Positions 1-11,787 are shown, counted from the first letter of the stretch. The stretch: DNA of 64,000 bases from Notospermus geniculatus (GCA_002633025.1 NMRB01000157.1:443076-507075); one strand, 5' to 3'. Translations and numbers: made by a program. Notes: generated from the sequence alone by a model not told the origin.

Positions 1-342
1 CCTAAATAAAATTTGTATTTTGGCATTATATGGGCATAAATCAAACGAAATCTTATTTCTATCTATACCTTTTTCTTGTAATTGATTTTTAAATTCCTTG
101 TTGAATATAGGTAATGTATAAAATCCATCTGGCATAATAATATGTTTTCCACGACGATCTTCATAAACAACAAATCTAGTATTATTTCTTGCAACTGAAA
201 TATTGTAAAATGTACAAGGTATTCCTGCATAAACAAGTTTGATACTTTCTACATTTTCTACTTCCTCATCTAGTTGAATTGTTAAATCATTTGCTTCTTG
301 GCCAGGATAATCTTTTGAATCTATCATTAGTATTCTTTCCAT
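1..342 (-). CDS. Partial ORF resembling a Polinton/PLV-type minor capsid (penton-like) protein, N-terminal part
   Basis: An uninterrupted frame of 114 codons starts with ATG at 342 and runs off the left edge. It opens MERILMIDSKDYPG and continues with a region containing YAGIPCTFYNISV and then IIMPDGFYTLP. The layout is an 'IDSxD' opening, then 'nV..IKLVYAGIP..FYNIS', then 'I.PdGfYtlp'. This is the pattern I associate with the N-terminal beta-rich part of minor capsid/penton proteins of Polinton-like viruses and related elements. It is noticeably AT-rich compared with the sequence that follows, which fits an origin in an integrated element. Family assignment is by motif memory only and the C-terminal two thirds are outside the window. 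It could instead be an unrelated viral-type structural protein. No host-like intron signals are seen in it. Confidence 0.45.
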   Translation of the reverse strand, partial: MERILMIDSKDYPGQEANDLTIQLDEEVENVESIKLVYAGIPCTFYNISVARNNTRFVVYEDRRGKHIIMPDGFYTLPIFNKEFKNQLQEKGIDRNKISFDLCPYNAKIQILFR

Positions 343-810
343 TTATATTACGTAAATCAAGTGGAACTAGTACCTGGGAAGTGTGAATTTTACCTTGCGA
401 AACGGATCAAGTCAGTTATGCTAGCATTAAGCTCGGGCGCGTGCGAGGGAAGAATCTTCCTATATCTAGATCCGTGCAATTTCCTATTACTACTAATCGA
501 TGGTACTGCTAACAAAATATTGGGAAGGTTAAAAAATTGAGTTTAAGAAGTCAAACGACAAACTAAACGTGAACGACAATGACATCATCTCGTCCGTTAG
601 ACAAAGCAGTGTAAAGCGCCAGTTTAGAAACTCCTCCATGCAAAAAAAACTAAGATTACAATGCGTTTGGAAAAAAATCATTGTGGTGTTAGGATGTCGT
701 ATTTGACCCCTATCCACAGCCAACGGACATGCAGTTTTCGAGGTATATGTAGGCCTATTTACATTCCAATAGCTCCAAAGAGAAGGCAAGCACAAAAATT
801 GACACACAAT
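343..810. other. Stretch without recognisable gene
   Basis: Apart from the short upstream region of the left-edge reading frame, nothing recognisable is seen. A 100-codon minus-strand frame at 529-831 has no motif and overlaps the start of a foldback repeat, so it is not called a gene. Confidence 0.4.
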
Positions 811-1238
811 ATATGATAAATAAAAAGGCAATTTCCAGAATGTTTGCGATTCTTCAGGCTGGAACTATACAATCCGAAACTCTAGAAAAGACTGAGCTGA
901 AACCCAAATTATGTAGATCTGAAGTATCCCATCCAAACAGGACGTGACAGCAATTAAGGAAAGAAAAGAGTACACGCCCCAAAAGTTGGTTGCTCAACCT
1001 AACAGAAATGTAATTAGTGAATGTAAGGCTTGGCTAGGCTGAAAGGAAAGGGGGTTTTACTCTTTTCTTTCCTTAATTGCTGTCACGTCCTGTTTGGATG
1101 GGATACTTCAGATCTACATTTGGGTTTGAGCTCAGTCTTTTCTAGAGTTTCGGATTGTAAAGTTCCAGCCTGAAGAAGACCCCGGTTGGGGTCGAAAATT
1201 CGCAAACATTCTGGAAATTGCCCTTTTATTTATCATAC
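811..1238. repeat. Foldback (palindromic MITE-like) element
   Basis: Two arms of about 160 bases (811-970 and 1060-1238) are inverted copies of each other, including the stretch with TCTAGAAAAGACTGAGCT and its complement, separated by about 90 unrelated bases. The right arm carries an extra small hairpin (GACCCCGGTTGGGGTC) near 1180. No coding capacity is seen. A non-autonomous DNA element is the simplest reading. Confidence 0.8.
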
Positions 1239-1946
1239 ATTCGAATACCCCGTTTACCCAGTGACCCAGGTTAGTCTTATGTACATGTACATGTATATCA
1301 AAATTGCAACTTCAAAATTGCCACTTCTCTGCATCAAGATGAGTGCATAGCCATTGTGGTTCACCAGTATGTTTGTCAGTTGGTTTCTTAACTTCCTTAA
1401 TTAAAAGGGTGAGTGTAAACGATACGATAGTAACGTCACATCTCATTCATGACTCTGTCATAGAGCTAGAAATTGACTGTGTCATATGACGTCTTTGTAT
1501 CATTTACTTTCATCGTCCATTTTCTCAACTTCACTCATACTGATTTAACAAAACAGAAAACATGAAACGAATAAGTGCGGGGCAGCGACAAAGTGCACTA
1601 GGCATATTTCAATACTTCAGATCGTGTGTATCTTGGGCCCAACCAAGTGACAATGCCACACAATAATTACAAAGAAATTTATTAACGGATAAAATTCGGA
1701 ACGTTATTTTTTAATCACCGATATATCACGGTCCAGTGGCTCTTACTCTAGCCCTATTTTTGAAAGCCATGTCATGCCTTATTATTTGTGGACTCTCCGA
1801 CAAGCTGACTCGGGGGGGGGGGGGGGNGGGGAGGGAGGGGGGCTAAAACTACTGGATCCAACCAAGGTACATGTACTCTGGATGGACCCGTATTCTGGTG
1901 TTAGTTTTCTTCTACACGACTTCGACCCATTATATCCGGTGTGATG
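1239..1946. other. No gene seen; poly-G tract with an N
   Basis: No supported coding signal. A poly-G run broken by one N at about 1811-1840 is a sequencing or assembly weak spot. Confidence 0.5.
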
Positions 1947-2190
1947 GAATCTAAGGCTTCCTGTAGATAGACGTATACGGTATTCGGTATACTATAAATG
2001 GTATATGGCACGGTAACGGGGATTTATATGGGATATATGCAGGCTGAATTTGGCCACTTTTGTCGTTGGATTCCTAGCTCGCCATGGACTCGTCAGACGA
2101 AGAATCTTAGGGTACTCTGTAGTTTCCGGAATGCTGGAAAGCTGGAAACCTGGAAATATGGAAAGTACCGGAAAGTATGGAAAGTTTATT
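1947..2190. repeat. 5' fragment of the TAA-flanked Harbinger-type MITE family
   Basis: The segment starting TAAGGCTTCCTGTA at about 1951, followed by GTATACGGTATTCGGTATAC, matches the left end of the intact element at 43743-44319. The other end of the same family lies in similar form at about 5140-5510. The piece between them (2235-3031 mariner and others) therefore seems to have split an older copy. The match fades after about 2075. Confidence 0.6.
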
Positions 2191-2234
2191 AAATCCATTA
2201 ATTGATCACTGTTTCTCATTTTTTGTGCTGTATA

Positions 2235-3031
2235 TCGGGTGGGGCAGAAAAAACGATAACACTTTTTAAACTAGAATAATTCAAAAACTACTGTACATAT
2301 AACTTTGAAATTTTACAGGTAGTACGATACGGATGTTTGACAACTCCACCCCAAATTGCAGGTCCATAGCATAAAAACTGTGAAAATTATGACGACATTT
2401 TGAAGTTTTTGGTCAAGACCAGAAATGCCGGTCTGAGAAGTTGTATCAGACCTACCCCAGTTCACATGAACAATGGACAATGTGTCCCCGTCTTGCTCGA
2501 AGACGGCACACAAGCAGACTGGCTCAGGACTATCTGGAGGAGGCTACTCCTCACTTTATAAGGAAGGGTGAGTGGCCGCCACAGTCACCGGACTTGCATC
2601 CTATGGATTACGCCATGTGGAACAGTCTCTCGGAAAAGGTTTACGAAGGGCGGACGAAACCATTCACGGAAAATGAACTGGAGGAGAGAATTCGGGAAAA
2701 ATGGGCAGAAATAAGCTTAGAAGAAATAAGAAGTTCGATTTCCTGGTGGAAAAAGCGCTTGGGTGCCGTCTTTGAGCAAGACGGGGGACACATTGTCCAT
2801 TGTTCATGTGAAATGAGGTAGGTATTATGTAACTTCTCAGACCGGCATTTCTGGTCTTGACCGAAAATTTTCAAAATGTCATAATTTTCACAGTTTTTAT
2901 GCTATGGAACTGCAATTTGGAGTTGTCAAACATCCCTATCTTACTACCTGTAAAATTTCAAAGTTATACGTACAATAGTTTTTGAATTATTCCAGTTTAA
3001 AAAGTGTTATCGTTTTTTCTGCCCCACCCGA
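2235..3031 (+). mobile_element. Mariner/Tc1-type element, internally deleted, with very long terminal inverted repeats
   Basis: The ends read TCGGGTGGGGCAGAAAAAAC and its inverse, flanked on both sides by TA (TATA). The inverted arms extend for roughly 250-290 bases, with a few mismatches, and reach into the coding part. The middle keeps only the C-terminal part of a transposase (see next entry). Length is well below an autonomous mariner, so this is a deletion derivative that retained both ends. Confidence 0.85.
2516..2821 (+). pseudogene. C-terminal fragment of a mariner-family transposase
   Basis: The open frame contains FIRKGEWPPQSPDLHPMDYA. This is the hallmark of the last catalytic Asp region (PPQSPDLNPxDY) of DD34D/E-type mariner transposases. 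It is followed by a helical tail ending SWWKKRLGAVFEQDGG. The first two catalytic acidic residues and the DNA-binding N-terminus are absent. The 3' end of the frame lies inside the terminal inverted repeat. It cannot encode an active enzyme. Confidence 0.8.
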
Positions 3032-5089
3032 TATAAAGCTGGTGATCACTCACTTTCAACCAAACCCCAAATCCTAACCCCATCTGCCCGATATTCGATA
3101 AAACCGAAAGAGTGCCTTTCTGGGCCAAGTGCCATTTGTTCAGTTCTCATTTTATAGACACACAGTTGAACAAGGTGAGATCAGACAGGACATGAAGCCT
3201 GCAGGCCTTCTTCCACTGAATGTGTATTTGCATAAATAACGGGTTTCTAAGGTGAAGACGTAGCTTTCGTGTGCGGAAACGCTCTAGCATTGCATTGTCT
3301 AACAGACAGGAACTTCTGTCACGAGATGTTCCCCCTTAACAAAAGAAGCGGACATCTGGTATCGGGAACATTAGATTTCGATACACCGGGTTTGTGCAGA
3401 AATCGTGATTAAATTGCCACAAATCATCTGAAATCTGCAGAGGAATGGGTGGTGTGGCCGACACTATCCCGTGATACGAAGAAAAAATCCGCTGAAATCG
3501 GTATTGGCCTACCTCGGCGGTCCAGTGCCAACTAACTGCGGATTTTAGCCTTATTAGCCTATAGATTAGCCTAGCTGCAGGGGGTAGTTTAAGATACCAT
3601 GCTATAAAGAAATTTCATGCATGTACCGTAGCGGTATTTCATACATAGGTCTCATAGCTTGCGAAGGTCCCCCAAAATGCTTGCCTGATACATATTTCAG
3701 AGAATCAAGGCCTAATTTTCAGCACACATTGAAAAAAATCTGCAGGGAGAGCTCTAATGTATTCAGGTAGAGCGCAGTACATTTTTCACTACACTGACGT
3801 CGTGCACTGACGTCAAGAATCGTGGCGATGATTTGCTGTAGGCCTATAGATAAACGTCATTGATTGCGGACCATCTGGGGTGATAACTGACAACACCAAA
3901 GGACACCTCTATTTCGAAACTTATTTGTAAAGAAACCGCTTTTATTTTTCATGTATCTGGGAGGAGATATTCCCTATTTTACTAAAGTACCGAAATTCTA
4001 GAGAAAATCTGCTTTCGAGTCAGTAAAATATATGAGTTTTGCCACATGAAACAACTCCCCACGTGTAAAATTCGGCCGCGACTTTCCACAGCGAGTGACG
4101 TCATGACGTCACGTCACAAAGTGAGCGTAGTGTCGGCCTGTACATATTAGGTCACGTGCCTGGAATTGACCAATCAGTGTGGGGTTACATGGTGTTCTCC
4201 ATTTATCGTAGATAATATCGAGTAAAAGGCACTTAAATATTCTGTTTGACACAGAAATAATTAAGAGAAAAATAATTTTCAACTTTTGGGAAAGTTTGAT
4301 GGTGATGGTATCATAAGCCTGTTTTCCAGTGGGCTAAGTACATTACCACGCCGATATGGAGAGGCTGCATTGAAATATCGTGCAAAATTAACCCTCATAT
4401 GTTCAGTACCCCCAAACCCTGAAATTATCATGGTCAACCCACAACGAAAACTTTATGGTTTGAAGAATTAGGCTAGGGGTATGTTGTGTCCGAACGGTTC
4501 CTTCCAACGAAACTCTGGGACCAATCTACGAGCACGGGCATCTCGCCATTTCTAATGCTAAATGCATTGGCCACTCATTACAGGTACGTCACCATCCGTG
4601 CATGCCAATGCAACGTCACCGGGTGACGTCATGATGATTCCACGTTTTTATGTAAACACAGAAGTGCGAATTTTTCGTTTCCACGGCAGTCACGCAAAGA
4701 CACAGCCAGGTATAGATAAATACTAACATCCACTTTGATCTAGAAGCGCTGGGTAACACACTGATGTACTTTGTTAAGGCATCCCGCCAGAAATAGCTTC
4801 AGGGCGGCCCGTTAAAAAGAGGTTACCCTGGTCAAATCATGTATGGTCCGCAATCAACGCCATCGATCTATAGTCGATAGCGTGCGATCAAAACCCCCCT
4901 ATTAGACTCTGCGATTATGATTCGGTGCGCCGTAGCCAGTGTGCGTGGTTTACCTGGTGACGACGACCACAACACACCGTCATAAGAACAGCAACTTCAA
5001 ACACCACCAAGAACGTTCCATCGGGATATTCCAGATTGTATACTGAACCTTTGGAATTCCCCACACTTTCCAGCTTTCCAACATACTTT
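3032..5089. other. Non-coding stretch with a probable inverted-repeat element
   Basis: No gene is supported. Around 3842-3880 and 4835-4878 there are inverted matches (CATTGATTGCGGACCAT and its complement) that probably delimit a ~1 kb degenerate element. Short palindromic TGACGTCA-rich patches occur at about 3795-3815, 4090-4115 and 4615-4635. Confidence 0.35.
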
Positions 5090-5512
5090 CCAGCTTTCCG
5101 GAAACTACAGACTACCGAATCTTAGCATTGCTTATCTTCTTGGAGGAGGAGAGGAAATGGAGCAGAAAAAAAACGACGCCGACTTGTTTGTTTTCGAGAG
5201 CACTTTGCTGGATTATCGAACCCGAACTATATTGCACAATCACGATACTAGAAGTACCAATATTTACTTGGTTTTCCTGGCTGAGAATATATTTCTGCTG
5301 ACAATCAACGAAAAAAAGTTATTTAGAAATGAGTTAACTGACCAATCCTTGCCTATTCTCCCAACCATGGGCAATATACGAAGAGAAAAAATCGTGCAAG
5401 CGCGATTCCTTGTATACCCGAATAGCGTGCACCGTTCCTCGTATAGGGCTGTGTAACCGCTATCTGTTCTTTTCCTAGTATAAGCGTGCATTAACGAATA
5501 TCGTATAGTCTA
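5090..5512. repeat. 3' fragment of the TAA-flanked Harbinger-type MITE family
   Basis: From about 5270 to 5500 the sequence matches 44040-44290 of the intact element closely, including ATCGTGCAAGCGCGATTCCT and the ACGAATAGCG-type palindromes. The terminal inverted repeat itself is degraded. Together with 1947-2190 it seems to be one old copy split by later insertions. Confidence 0.6.
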
Positions 5513-5518
5513 CATGTA

Positions 5519-8500
5519 CAGTCATGGACATAAGTTTATCTACAACTGATACTTTGAATATTTCAAATATTACTGGGCCAATTTTAAGGCGGTTTGTTCC
5601 ACATGAAAATATATCTTGTTGGTCATATTTCTGCATCGAAATTTTGGAAATTTGAAAATATCGCAATTATGTAATAGCTCATCAGAAAATCACACTAAAA
5701 ATCAAACTTCCTATTACATGTATATATAATATTTTTGTGATTTTTGTTGCAGATGTGATAGAGTGGAACTTTCTAAGGATCGTGGGCTTCGTTTCATCAA
5801 AATATGTTGAGTGGTTACTGATATATTTGAGATTATCAAAAGGGGCCGAGGAAATAAGATGTTCTGCGGTATGGCTGGGATCATTTCACTATTACTGGGC
5901 AGATTTAAACCAAACTTGGTATGATAATAATGGTGGGGTTGAGGGACCTTGTGGTACCACTCATCACTCTATTATTTAATCCCTAGCAAAGGCATAGCAA
6001 CTCCATTGTTCTGCGGTATCCCTGGGCTCATTTCAATATTGCTAAATAGAATTCAACCAAACCTTGTAGGATGATAATGGGGACGCTAAGCTACATCATG
6101 GTACAACTCATTACCCAACTAGAAATTGACTTACCAGTCAATTTGAAAGACCGCCCCTGGAAATTGGGAACTAAGACAGAGTTGACTGATCGAGAATTAT
6201 TATCGAGCGGCCAGTGTTGTGCCAGGTTTTTGAAATAGGGAGAATAAAAGTCTCCCATTCCTAAAAAGCAGGGAGACTTTTTTCCAAAGAGGGAGACTTG
6301 ATTTCTCCCTACTAACTTCAGAAGGACGAGAAGCTGTAAAGGTCACTACTATTCAGTGATAAACTGAACTATGTGCTATGTACTGCCAACTGGGTCCAAT
6401 AACAGTTATCTGGCGGACCAGAAAGGGATTGACTCTTCCCCACATCCATTGAATCATCGATCGAGAGAGGAACCAGTCCAGGGTGATCACAATGCCATCT
6501 TCAGCATACATAACGAACTAAAAGCACATGTGTAATGTTATAGAAGTGATAGTAATAGCACTATGAATTGCCTGAAGATGGCATTTCAGTCACTCAGTTT
6601 GAACCAATCATGAAATATAGATAAAACGAGAAATTTCACCCAAATTTCGCACTATTTGTACATGAATGACCCCAAGAATCAATAGGGTTCTGTGTAATAT
6701 GCACATCTACAATTCCTGAAAGTTTTACCGCGATACATGGCGTTTTTCGTTAGTTATCGTTGGAGAACCGCAGATTGGATGGAGAGATCCAGAGAGAGAG
6801 AGAAATTCAGTAAAAACAAGGAAGACCGCCCCATTGAGATGGCGGCGGTCTTAATTATGTAATCCCTAGCAAGGGCATAGCAACTCCATTGTTCTGCGGT
6901 GTCCCTGGGATCATTTCATTATTATTAATTAGAATTCAACCAAACATTGAGGATGATATTCGAAATGCTACGCTACGTCATGGTACCACTCATTATCCAA
7001 TTGTATAATCCCTAGCAACTGCATAGCAACTACATTGTTCTGCGGTAGCCCGGGGATCATTCCAATATTACTAATTAGAATTCAACCAAACCTTGTAGGA
7101 TGATAATGGGGACGCTAAGCTGCGTCGTGGTACCACTCATTACCCAATTATATATAATCCTTAGCAATGGCATAGCAACTCCATTGTTCTGCGGTGTCCC
7201 TGGGATCATTTCAATATTACTAATTAGAATTCAACCAACCCTCGTAGGATGATAATAGGGACGCTAAGCTACATCATGGTATCACTCATTACACAATTAT
7301 CCCTAGCAACGGCATAGCAACTCCATTGTTCTGCGGTATCCCTGGGATCATTTCAATATTACTAATTAGAATTCACCCAAACCTTGCAGGGTAGCTGGAT
7401 TGTTACTGGCTGACATCGTATGGAATGAACCTTTCAAAATGTGACGCTCAGGGCCCTTCTTTAGCTGGACTGTGGCTAGTTGGGATGGAATGGAACGGAA
7501 TATTGAAAATGCAAAGGGAAGCTGGATTGTTACTGGCTGACACGGAATAGTACAATTGAAACAGGAAAAAGATGTTCTTGTGCAGTTCCTAGTGGCTTCA
7601 GATATGGAAAGGTACGCAAGGTAGGCGATCCTTGAAGTTATCATCATTGCAGGTTTCTTTGGCCAAATGCAGAAATGATCCAAGCATACCACAGAAAAAA
7701 AATGGGGCAGTAATGCTCTTCCTAGGGTATTACAAAAATGACAGTATGATGTGTGGCACCACGAACTAGCTTAGCCTCACTGTTATCATCCTACAAGGTT
7801 TAGTTGAATTCTATATAATAATATTGAAATGATCCCAGGGGTACCGCAGAACAATGGAGTTGCTATGCTGTTGCTAGGGATTACATAATTGGGTAATGAG
7901 TGGTATGCCTATCATGATGTAGCTTAGCGTCCCCATTATCATCCTACGAGGTTTGGTTGAACTCTAATCAGTAATATTGAAATGATCCCAGCGATTACGC
8001 AGAATAATGGAGTTGCTATGCTGTTGCTAGAGATTAAATAATTGGGTAATGAGTGGTACCATGATGTAGCTTATCCTCCCCATTATCATCCTACAAGGTT
8101 TGGTTGAATTCTAATTAGTAATATTGAAATGATCCCAGGGATACCGCAGAACAATGGAGTTGCTATGCCGTTGCTAGGGATTATATAATTGCGTAATGAA
8201 TGGTATCATGGCGTAGCGTATCCTCCCCATTATCACCCTACAAGGTTTGGTTGAATTCTAATTAGTAATATTCAAATGATCCCAGGGATACCGCAGAACA
8301 AAGGAGGTTGCTATGCCGTTGCTAGGGATTACATAATAGAGTGATGGGTGGTACCACAAGGTCCCTCAACCCCACCGCTAGTTTCATACCAAGTTTGGTT
8401 GAAATCTGCCCAGTAATAGTGAAATGATCCCAGCCATACCGCAGAACATCTTATTTCCTCGGCCCCTTTTAATAATTTGAGATTTTCGTGTTTTGTCGGA

Positions 8501-9057
8501 AATTTCGATGCCATTAGATAAAGCTAACCTCAGAATATGGATTTTCACAATTATGGAACTTTTTGCCGTAACTGGGCAAACATATTGCGTTTTTTTCAAA
8601 GTATCAACATGTTGATATTTTGAAAAACACGCTTAACTTCTAACCAGTTTCAGCTAAACGTTCCAAAACTTCATACTTCTTGGTTTTTAGGTGAGCTCTG
8701 TCTACTGATATCAAAATTTTGTGAAAAATCTCAAATTATCGAAATTTTGATAATCTCAAATATCTCAGCAACCACTCAACAGATTTTGATGAAACAAAGT
8801 CCATGATCCTTAGAAGGTTCCACTCTATCAAAACTGCAACAAAAGTCACAAAAAATTACATAATAAAAATGTTGATTTTTACGATTTTTTCTGATGAGCT
8901 ATTACGTAATTACGATATTTTCAAATTTCAAAACTTTTGATGCAGAAATATGACCAACAAGATGTACTTTCATATGGAACAAACCGTGTTAAAATTGGCC
9001 CAGTAGTATTTGAAATATTCAAAGTATCAGGTGTAAATGAACTAATGTCCATGACTG
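5519..9057. mobile_element. Large TA-flanked foldback element (Tc1/mariner-type ends) with mirrored internal arrays
   Basis: The element starts CAGTCATGGACAT after TA and ends ATGTCCATGACTG before TA, which are Tc1/mariner-like ends with a TA duplication. Arms of about 340 or more bases (5519-5860 and about 8440-9057) are inverted copies. The interior carries a ~147 bp repeat in one orientation on the left and in opposite orientation on the right, so nearly the whole element is palindromic. A separate ~730 base insertion sits at about 6125-6855. No transposase is visible, so it is non-autonomous. Relatives are at 25231-26122 and 40012-40483. Confidence 0.8.
5978..8335. repeat. Mirrored tandem arrays of a ~147 bp unit
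   Basis: Units begin TAATCCCTAGCAA and include CCATTGTTCTGCGGT, with starts near 5978, 6858, 7005, 7152 and 7300. The opposite orientation repeats with TTGCTAGGGATTA ends near 7886, 8035, 8184 and 8335. Spacing is 147-149 bases. The centre (about 7390-7740) is unrelated sequence with its own short repeat (GCTGGATTGTTACTGGCTGA twice). Confidence 0.8.
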
Positions 9058-9445
9058 TACTTCTATGTAAAGGAAGCCTCATGCCCCGTCATCCTATGTT
9101 CCTCTGCATTGTTTGTCACAGGAAGGTTTCTCTACAGTCCAATTAAATGGTGCTACTTATTTCATCAATGTATTGTCGGGGGATATTTTATATGGGGGGG
9201 GGGGNATATTACAGCGGGGGTTTGGAACTGGAGGTAATGGAAGTATGCCTGTGCGTATTTGGGGCCATCCTATATTATGGAGGGTGTCGCGGGGTGTCGT
9301 GCTTCATCACTCAGTATTAGTTGCTGAAAAGAATCCGAATACAAAGGGAGTACATTTCTCTGCAATTTGGTCAAGTTCGGTAAAGTTACACTCAACAGAA
9401 GCTGCAACCATTGAAAATCTATGGAGAATCATTGCAATATTGCAG

Positions 9446-9628
9446 TACATGTATATTTGTTGATGTTTAAGATCGGGCTGTCATTTCGGATGAATGGTAC
9501 AAGGCTGGCGGTGTTGACGACAATAAACGAGGCTACTGGTAACCCCGAGGATGTCATTTCTTTCCATACGGTTTCTGGAACGGCACTTGAATCGGTCTTG
9601 TTGTTGCTGGATCAAGTGGGTTATAGTG
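9446..9628 (+). CDS. Factor B/C2-like gene, exon 'A': middle of the vWA domain
   Basis: The frame reads ...IGLSFRMNGTRLAVLTTI... then PEDVISFHTVSG and ends LLLLDQVGYSG. This matches the second and third strands of a von Willebrand A domain (pattern 'G.RlaVlt', then 'dvisF'). The 3' end is a good donor (AGTG|GTATGT at 9628/9629), leaving phase 1. Two acceptors are possible: TTGCAG at 9440-9445 (phase 1, preferred because all nearby junctions are phase 1) or TTTAAG ending at 9471 (phase 0). The preceding exon, which should contain the MIDAS DxSxS loop, was not found upstream in this window. Assignment to a complement-type protein rests on the exons that follow in the same orientation. Confidence 0.75.
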
Positions 9629-9759
9629 GTATGTAAAATCTGCAGTTTCCAATGTAAAGTATTCTTGTATTGCATGTTTCACTCCATTTTTCAGTTCATT
9701 GCAAACCTTATCTTACCACTTTCACTGCCGACGCCCATTTCTTTCGAAGAGGATGAAAT

Positions 9760-10640
9760 GGTCAATGGACCATGTACTCAGCCGTTTGGACATAATAATA
9801 ATGAGAGAGAGAGGTACATGTCAGTAATGCGCAATCTCGGTCATGTCATTCCCGAGTTGCAGGAGGACTTCAATGATTTGCAGGTTACGCCATCTGGCGG
9901 TCATATTGGATGTCCGATCGGGCCAAAACTTCACATGCACATAAAAGTCATCTAGACTGAGCCACATAGCACATTTGAGCGCTCTGGGTCAAGTCGTTCC
10001 TGAGTTATAGCACATTTGATGATTATCGGGTTACGCCACCTGGTGGCCATATTGGAAGATTAATCAGGCCGAAATTTGACGTGGTTGTAAAGGTCATCTA
10101 GAAAGAGGTAAATATCAAGTTTCGGCACTCTGGGTAAAGCCGTTCCTGAGTTATAGCACTTTGATGATTTTCACGTAACGCCACCTGGTGGCCATACTAG
10201 TCTGGATGTCGATCGGGCCGAAACTCAGGATTTTTGAAGGTACCCCTCTAATACACGTTTTTTATGCAAGATATGAAGACGCTTGGTGAAATAATGAAGA
10301 ACGTTCGCAGGTTCGTTACTTTTGTAGAACTTTGACCTCTGTGACCTTGAAAAGTACCGGTAGGTGAAATCAAAAACCTGTTACATATGATATGTAGGCC
10401 TATCCTAATTAGATACAACTATGATAAAAATTTGGAGATGATCCAGTCATTAGTTCAGGAGTTATTGCACGTTTTGTGTTTTTGGTTTTGGCCACCTGGA
10501 GGCCAAGCCAAGAATCGAATCGGACCGAAATTTGGTGTCATAGGTCATCTGACCTAAGGGGTGTATATGTACCAAGTTTCATATCACTAGCCTTAGAGGT
10601 TACGAAACATGCCCTGCTAACGGACGACGGACGCTGCACC
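9760..10640. repeat. Dispersed 'GCCACCTGGTGGCCAT' repeat family, degenerate tandem copies
   Basis: Several ~120-190 base segments each carry a variant of GTTACGCCACCTGGTGGCCA plus 'GTTCCTGAGTTATAGCACT' and 'TCGGGCCGAAAC'. The family also occurs at 18930-19590, 29160-29260, 31740-32590 and weakly at 40780-40850 and 48330-48370. The order of subunits is shared between loci, so whole blocks were copied rather than single units. No coding function is seen. Confidence 0.75.
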
Positions 10641-10681
10641 ACAAGAAATGCTCACGGGTGGGCTAAAAATACACTTATATT

Positions 10682-11081
10682 AGGGCCATATTCATAAAGG
10701 GTGCTTAGCCTAATCAGCGTACAAATTCAGCATTACCTAGGTTAAAGGCCCAGAAAACTATTGTTCTGCATTCTGTACGCTGCCTGATCTCTGGCATTTA
10801 CCCGCAAGAGTGATCACACGCGTCTATCTTTCCTGCGTCTCAGTGTGGGAGGACAAAAGAAAGTGGTGTACAAATCTAGACAAGCCTGCATGATCGTTCA
10901 ACATTTCCTTTGTCCTCTTGGACTTAGACGCAGGATAGTTAGACGCGTGTGATTATCCTGCGGGTAAACGCCTCTGGTGTACCACCATACAGACATCAGA
11001 CAATAGTTTTCTAGGTCTTTAACCTGTATAATGCAGAATTTGTACGCTGATTAGGTTAAACACCCTTTAAGAATATGGCCG
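10682..11081. mobile_element. MITE of the AGGGCCATATTCATAAAGGG family
   Basis: The left end AGGGCCATATTCATAAAGGG and the inverted right end CCCTTTAAGAATATGGCC frame a ~400 base palindromic element. Subterminal blocks (CAGCGTACAAATTC, AAAACTATTGT, ACACGCGTCTA) are also inverted. Copies occur at 16880-17140 (partial) and 24476-25146 (with an insertion), and a partial copy follows at 11081-11195. Confidence 0.75.
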
Positions 11082-11258
11082 CTAGAAAACTATTGTCTGA
11101 TGTCTGTATGGTGCTTCACCAGAGGCGTTTACCCGCAGGATAATCACACGGCGTGTAACTGTCCACAGTGGGTTTTAACCATAAAGAAGTCAGAACAAAT
11201 TCTAATGGCATGAAACCAATCCAGAACATGGCCTAGAATACATATATGAAAAAATTAC

Positions 11259-11786
11259 AGTGGTGTGAATTAATATTCGAACAGAGGGAATTCAGCTTTT
11301 CATTAACGGCAAACTGTATCCAATATCTATATCAAAAGTATTTGAAGTCAGTCCTAGAATGCACTCCTCTAGTCTGATATGTTTTCGCTGAATTCAGATA
11401 CTGTATATCACGAGAATGGCGAAAATATCGAAATTTGACATTTATTGAGATTTGCTCTTATCACCATTTTGTCTGAATATTTTGTGGAATTTTTTCGCCT
11501 TGCAACAACATGTTGAATAGGGGTATTACCTGACAGCGTTTGGAAACAGAAGTTGATATTCATACACCTGTGATTCAAGTTTGATATCTTTGCTATTTTC
11601 CAATGTGTCAAATTTCGATATTTACACCGGTTTCGTGATATCCAGCATCTGAATTGAGCGAAAACATCTCAGACTAGAGGAGTGCATATCTAGGACTGAC
11701 TTTAAATACTTTTGATATAGATATTGGAATACCGAAGTGACAAATTTTGCTGAATTCCCTCTGTTCGAATATTAATTCACACCACT
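11259..11786. mobile_element. Foldback MITE with 27+ base terminal inverted repeats
   Basis: The ends AGTGGTGTGAATTAATATTC and its inverse GAATATTAATTCACACCACT are exact. The similarity between arms continues inward for about 200 bases with decay (ATATCAAAAGTATTT and complement, CTCCTCTAGTCTGA and complement). No coding capacity. Confidence 0.8.
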
Positions 11787-11787
11787 C

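Noticed and set aside
1801-1840. Poly-G tract as a G-quadruplex or regulatory element
   Set aside because: Contains an N and looks like a low-quality homopolymer; cannot be trusted.
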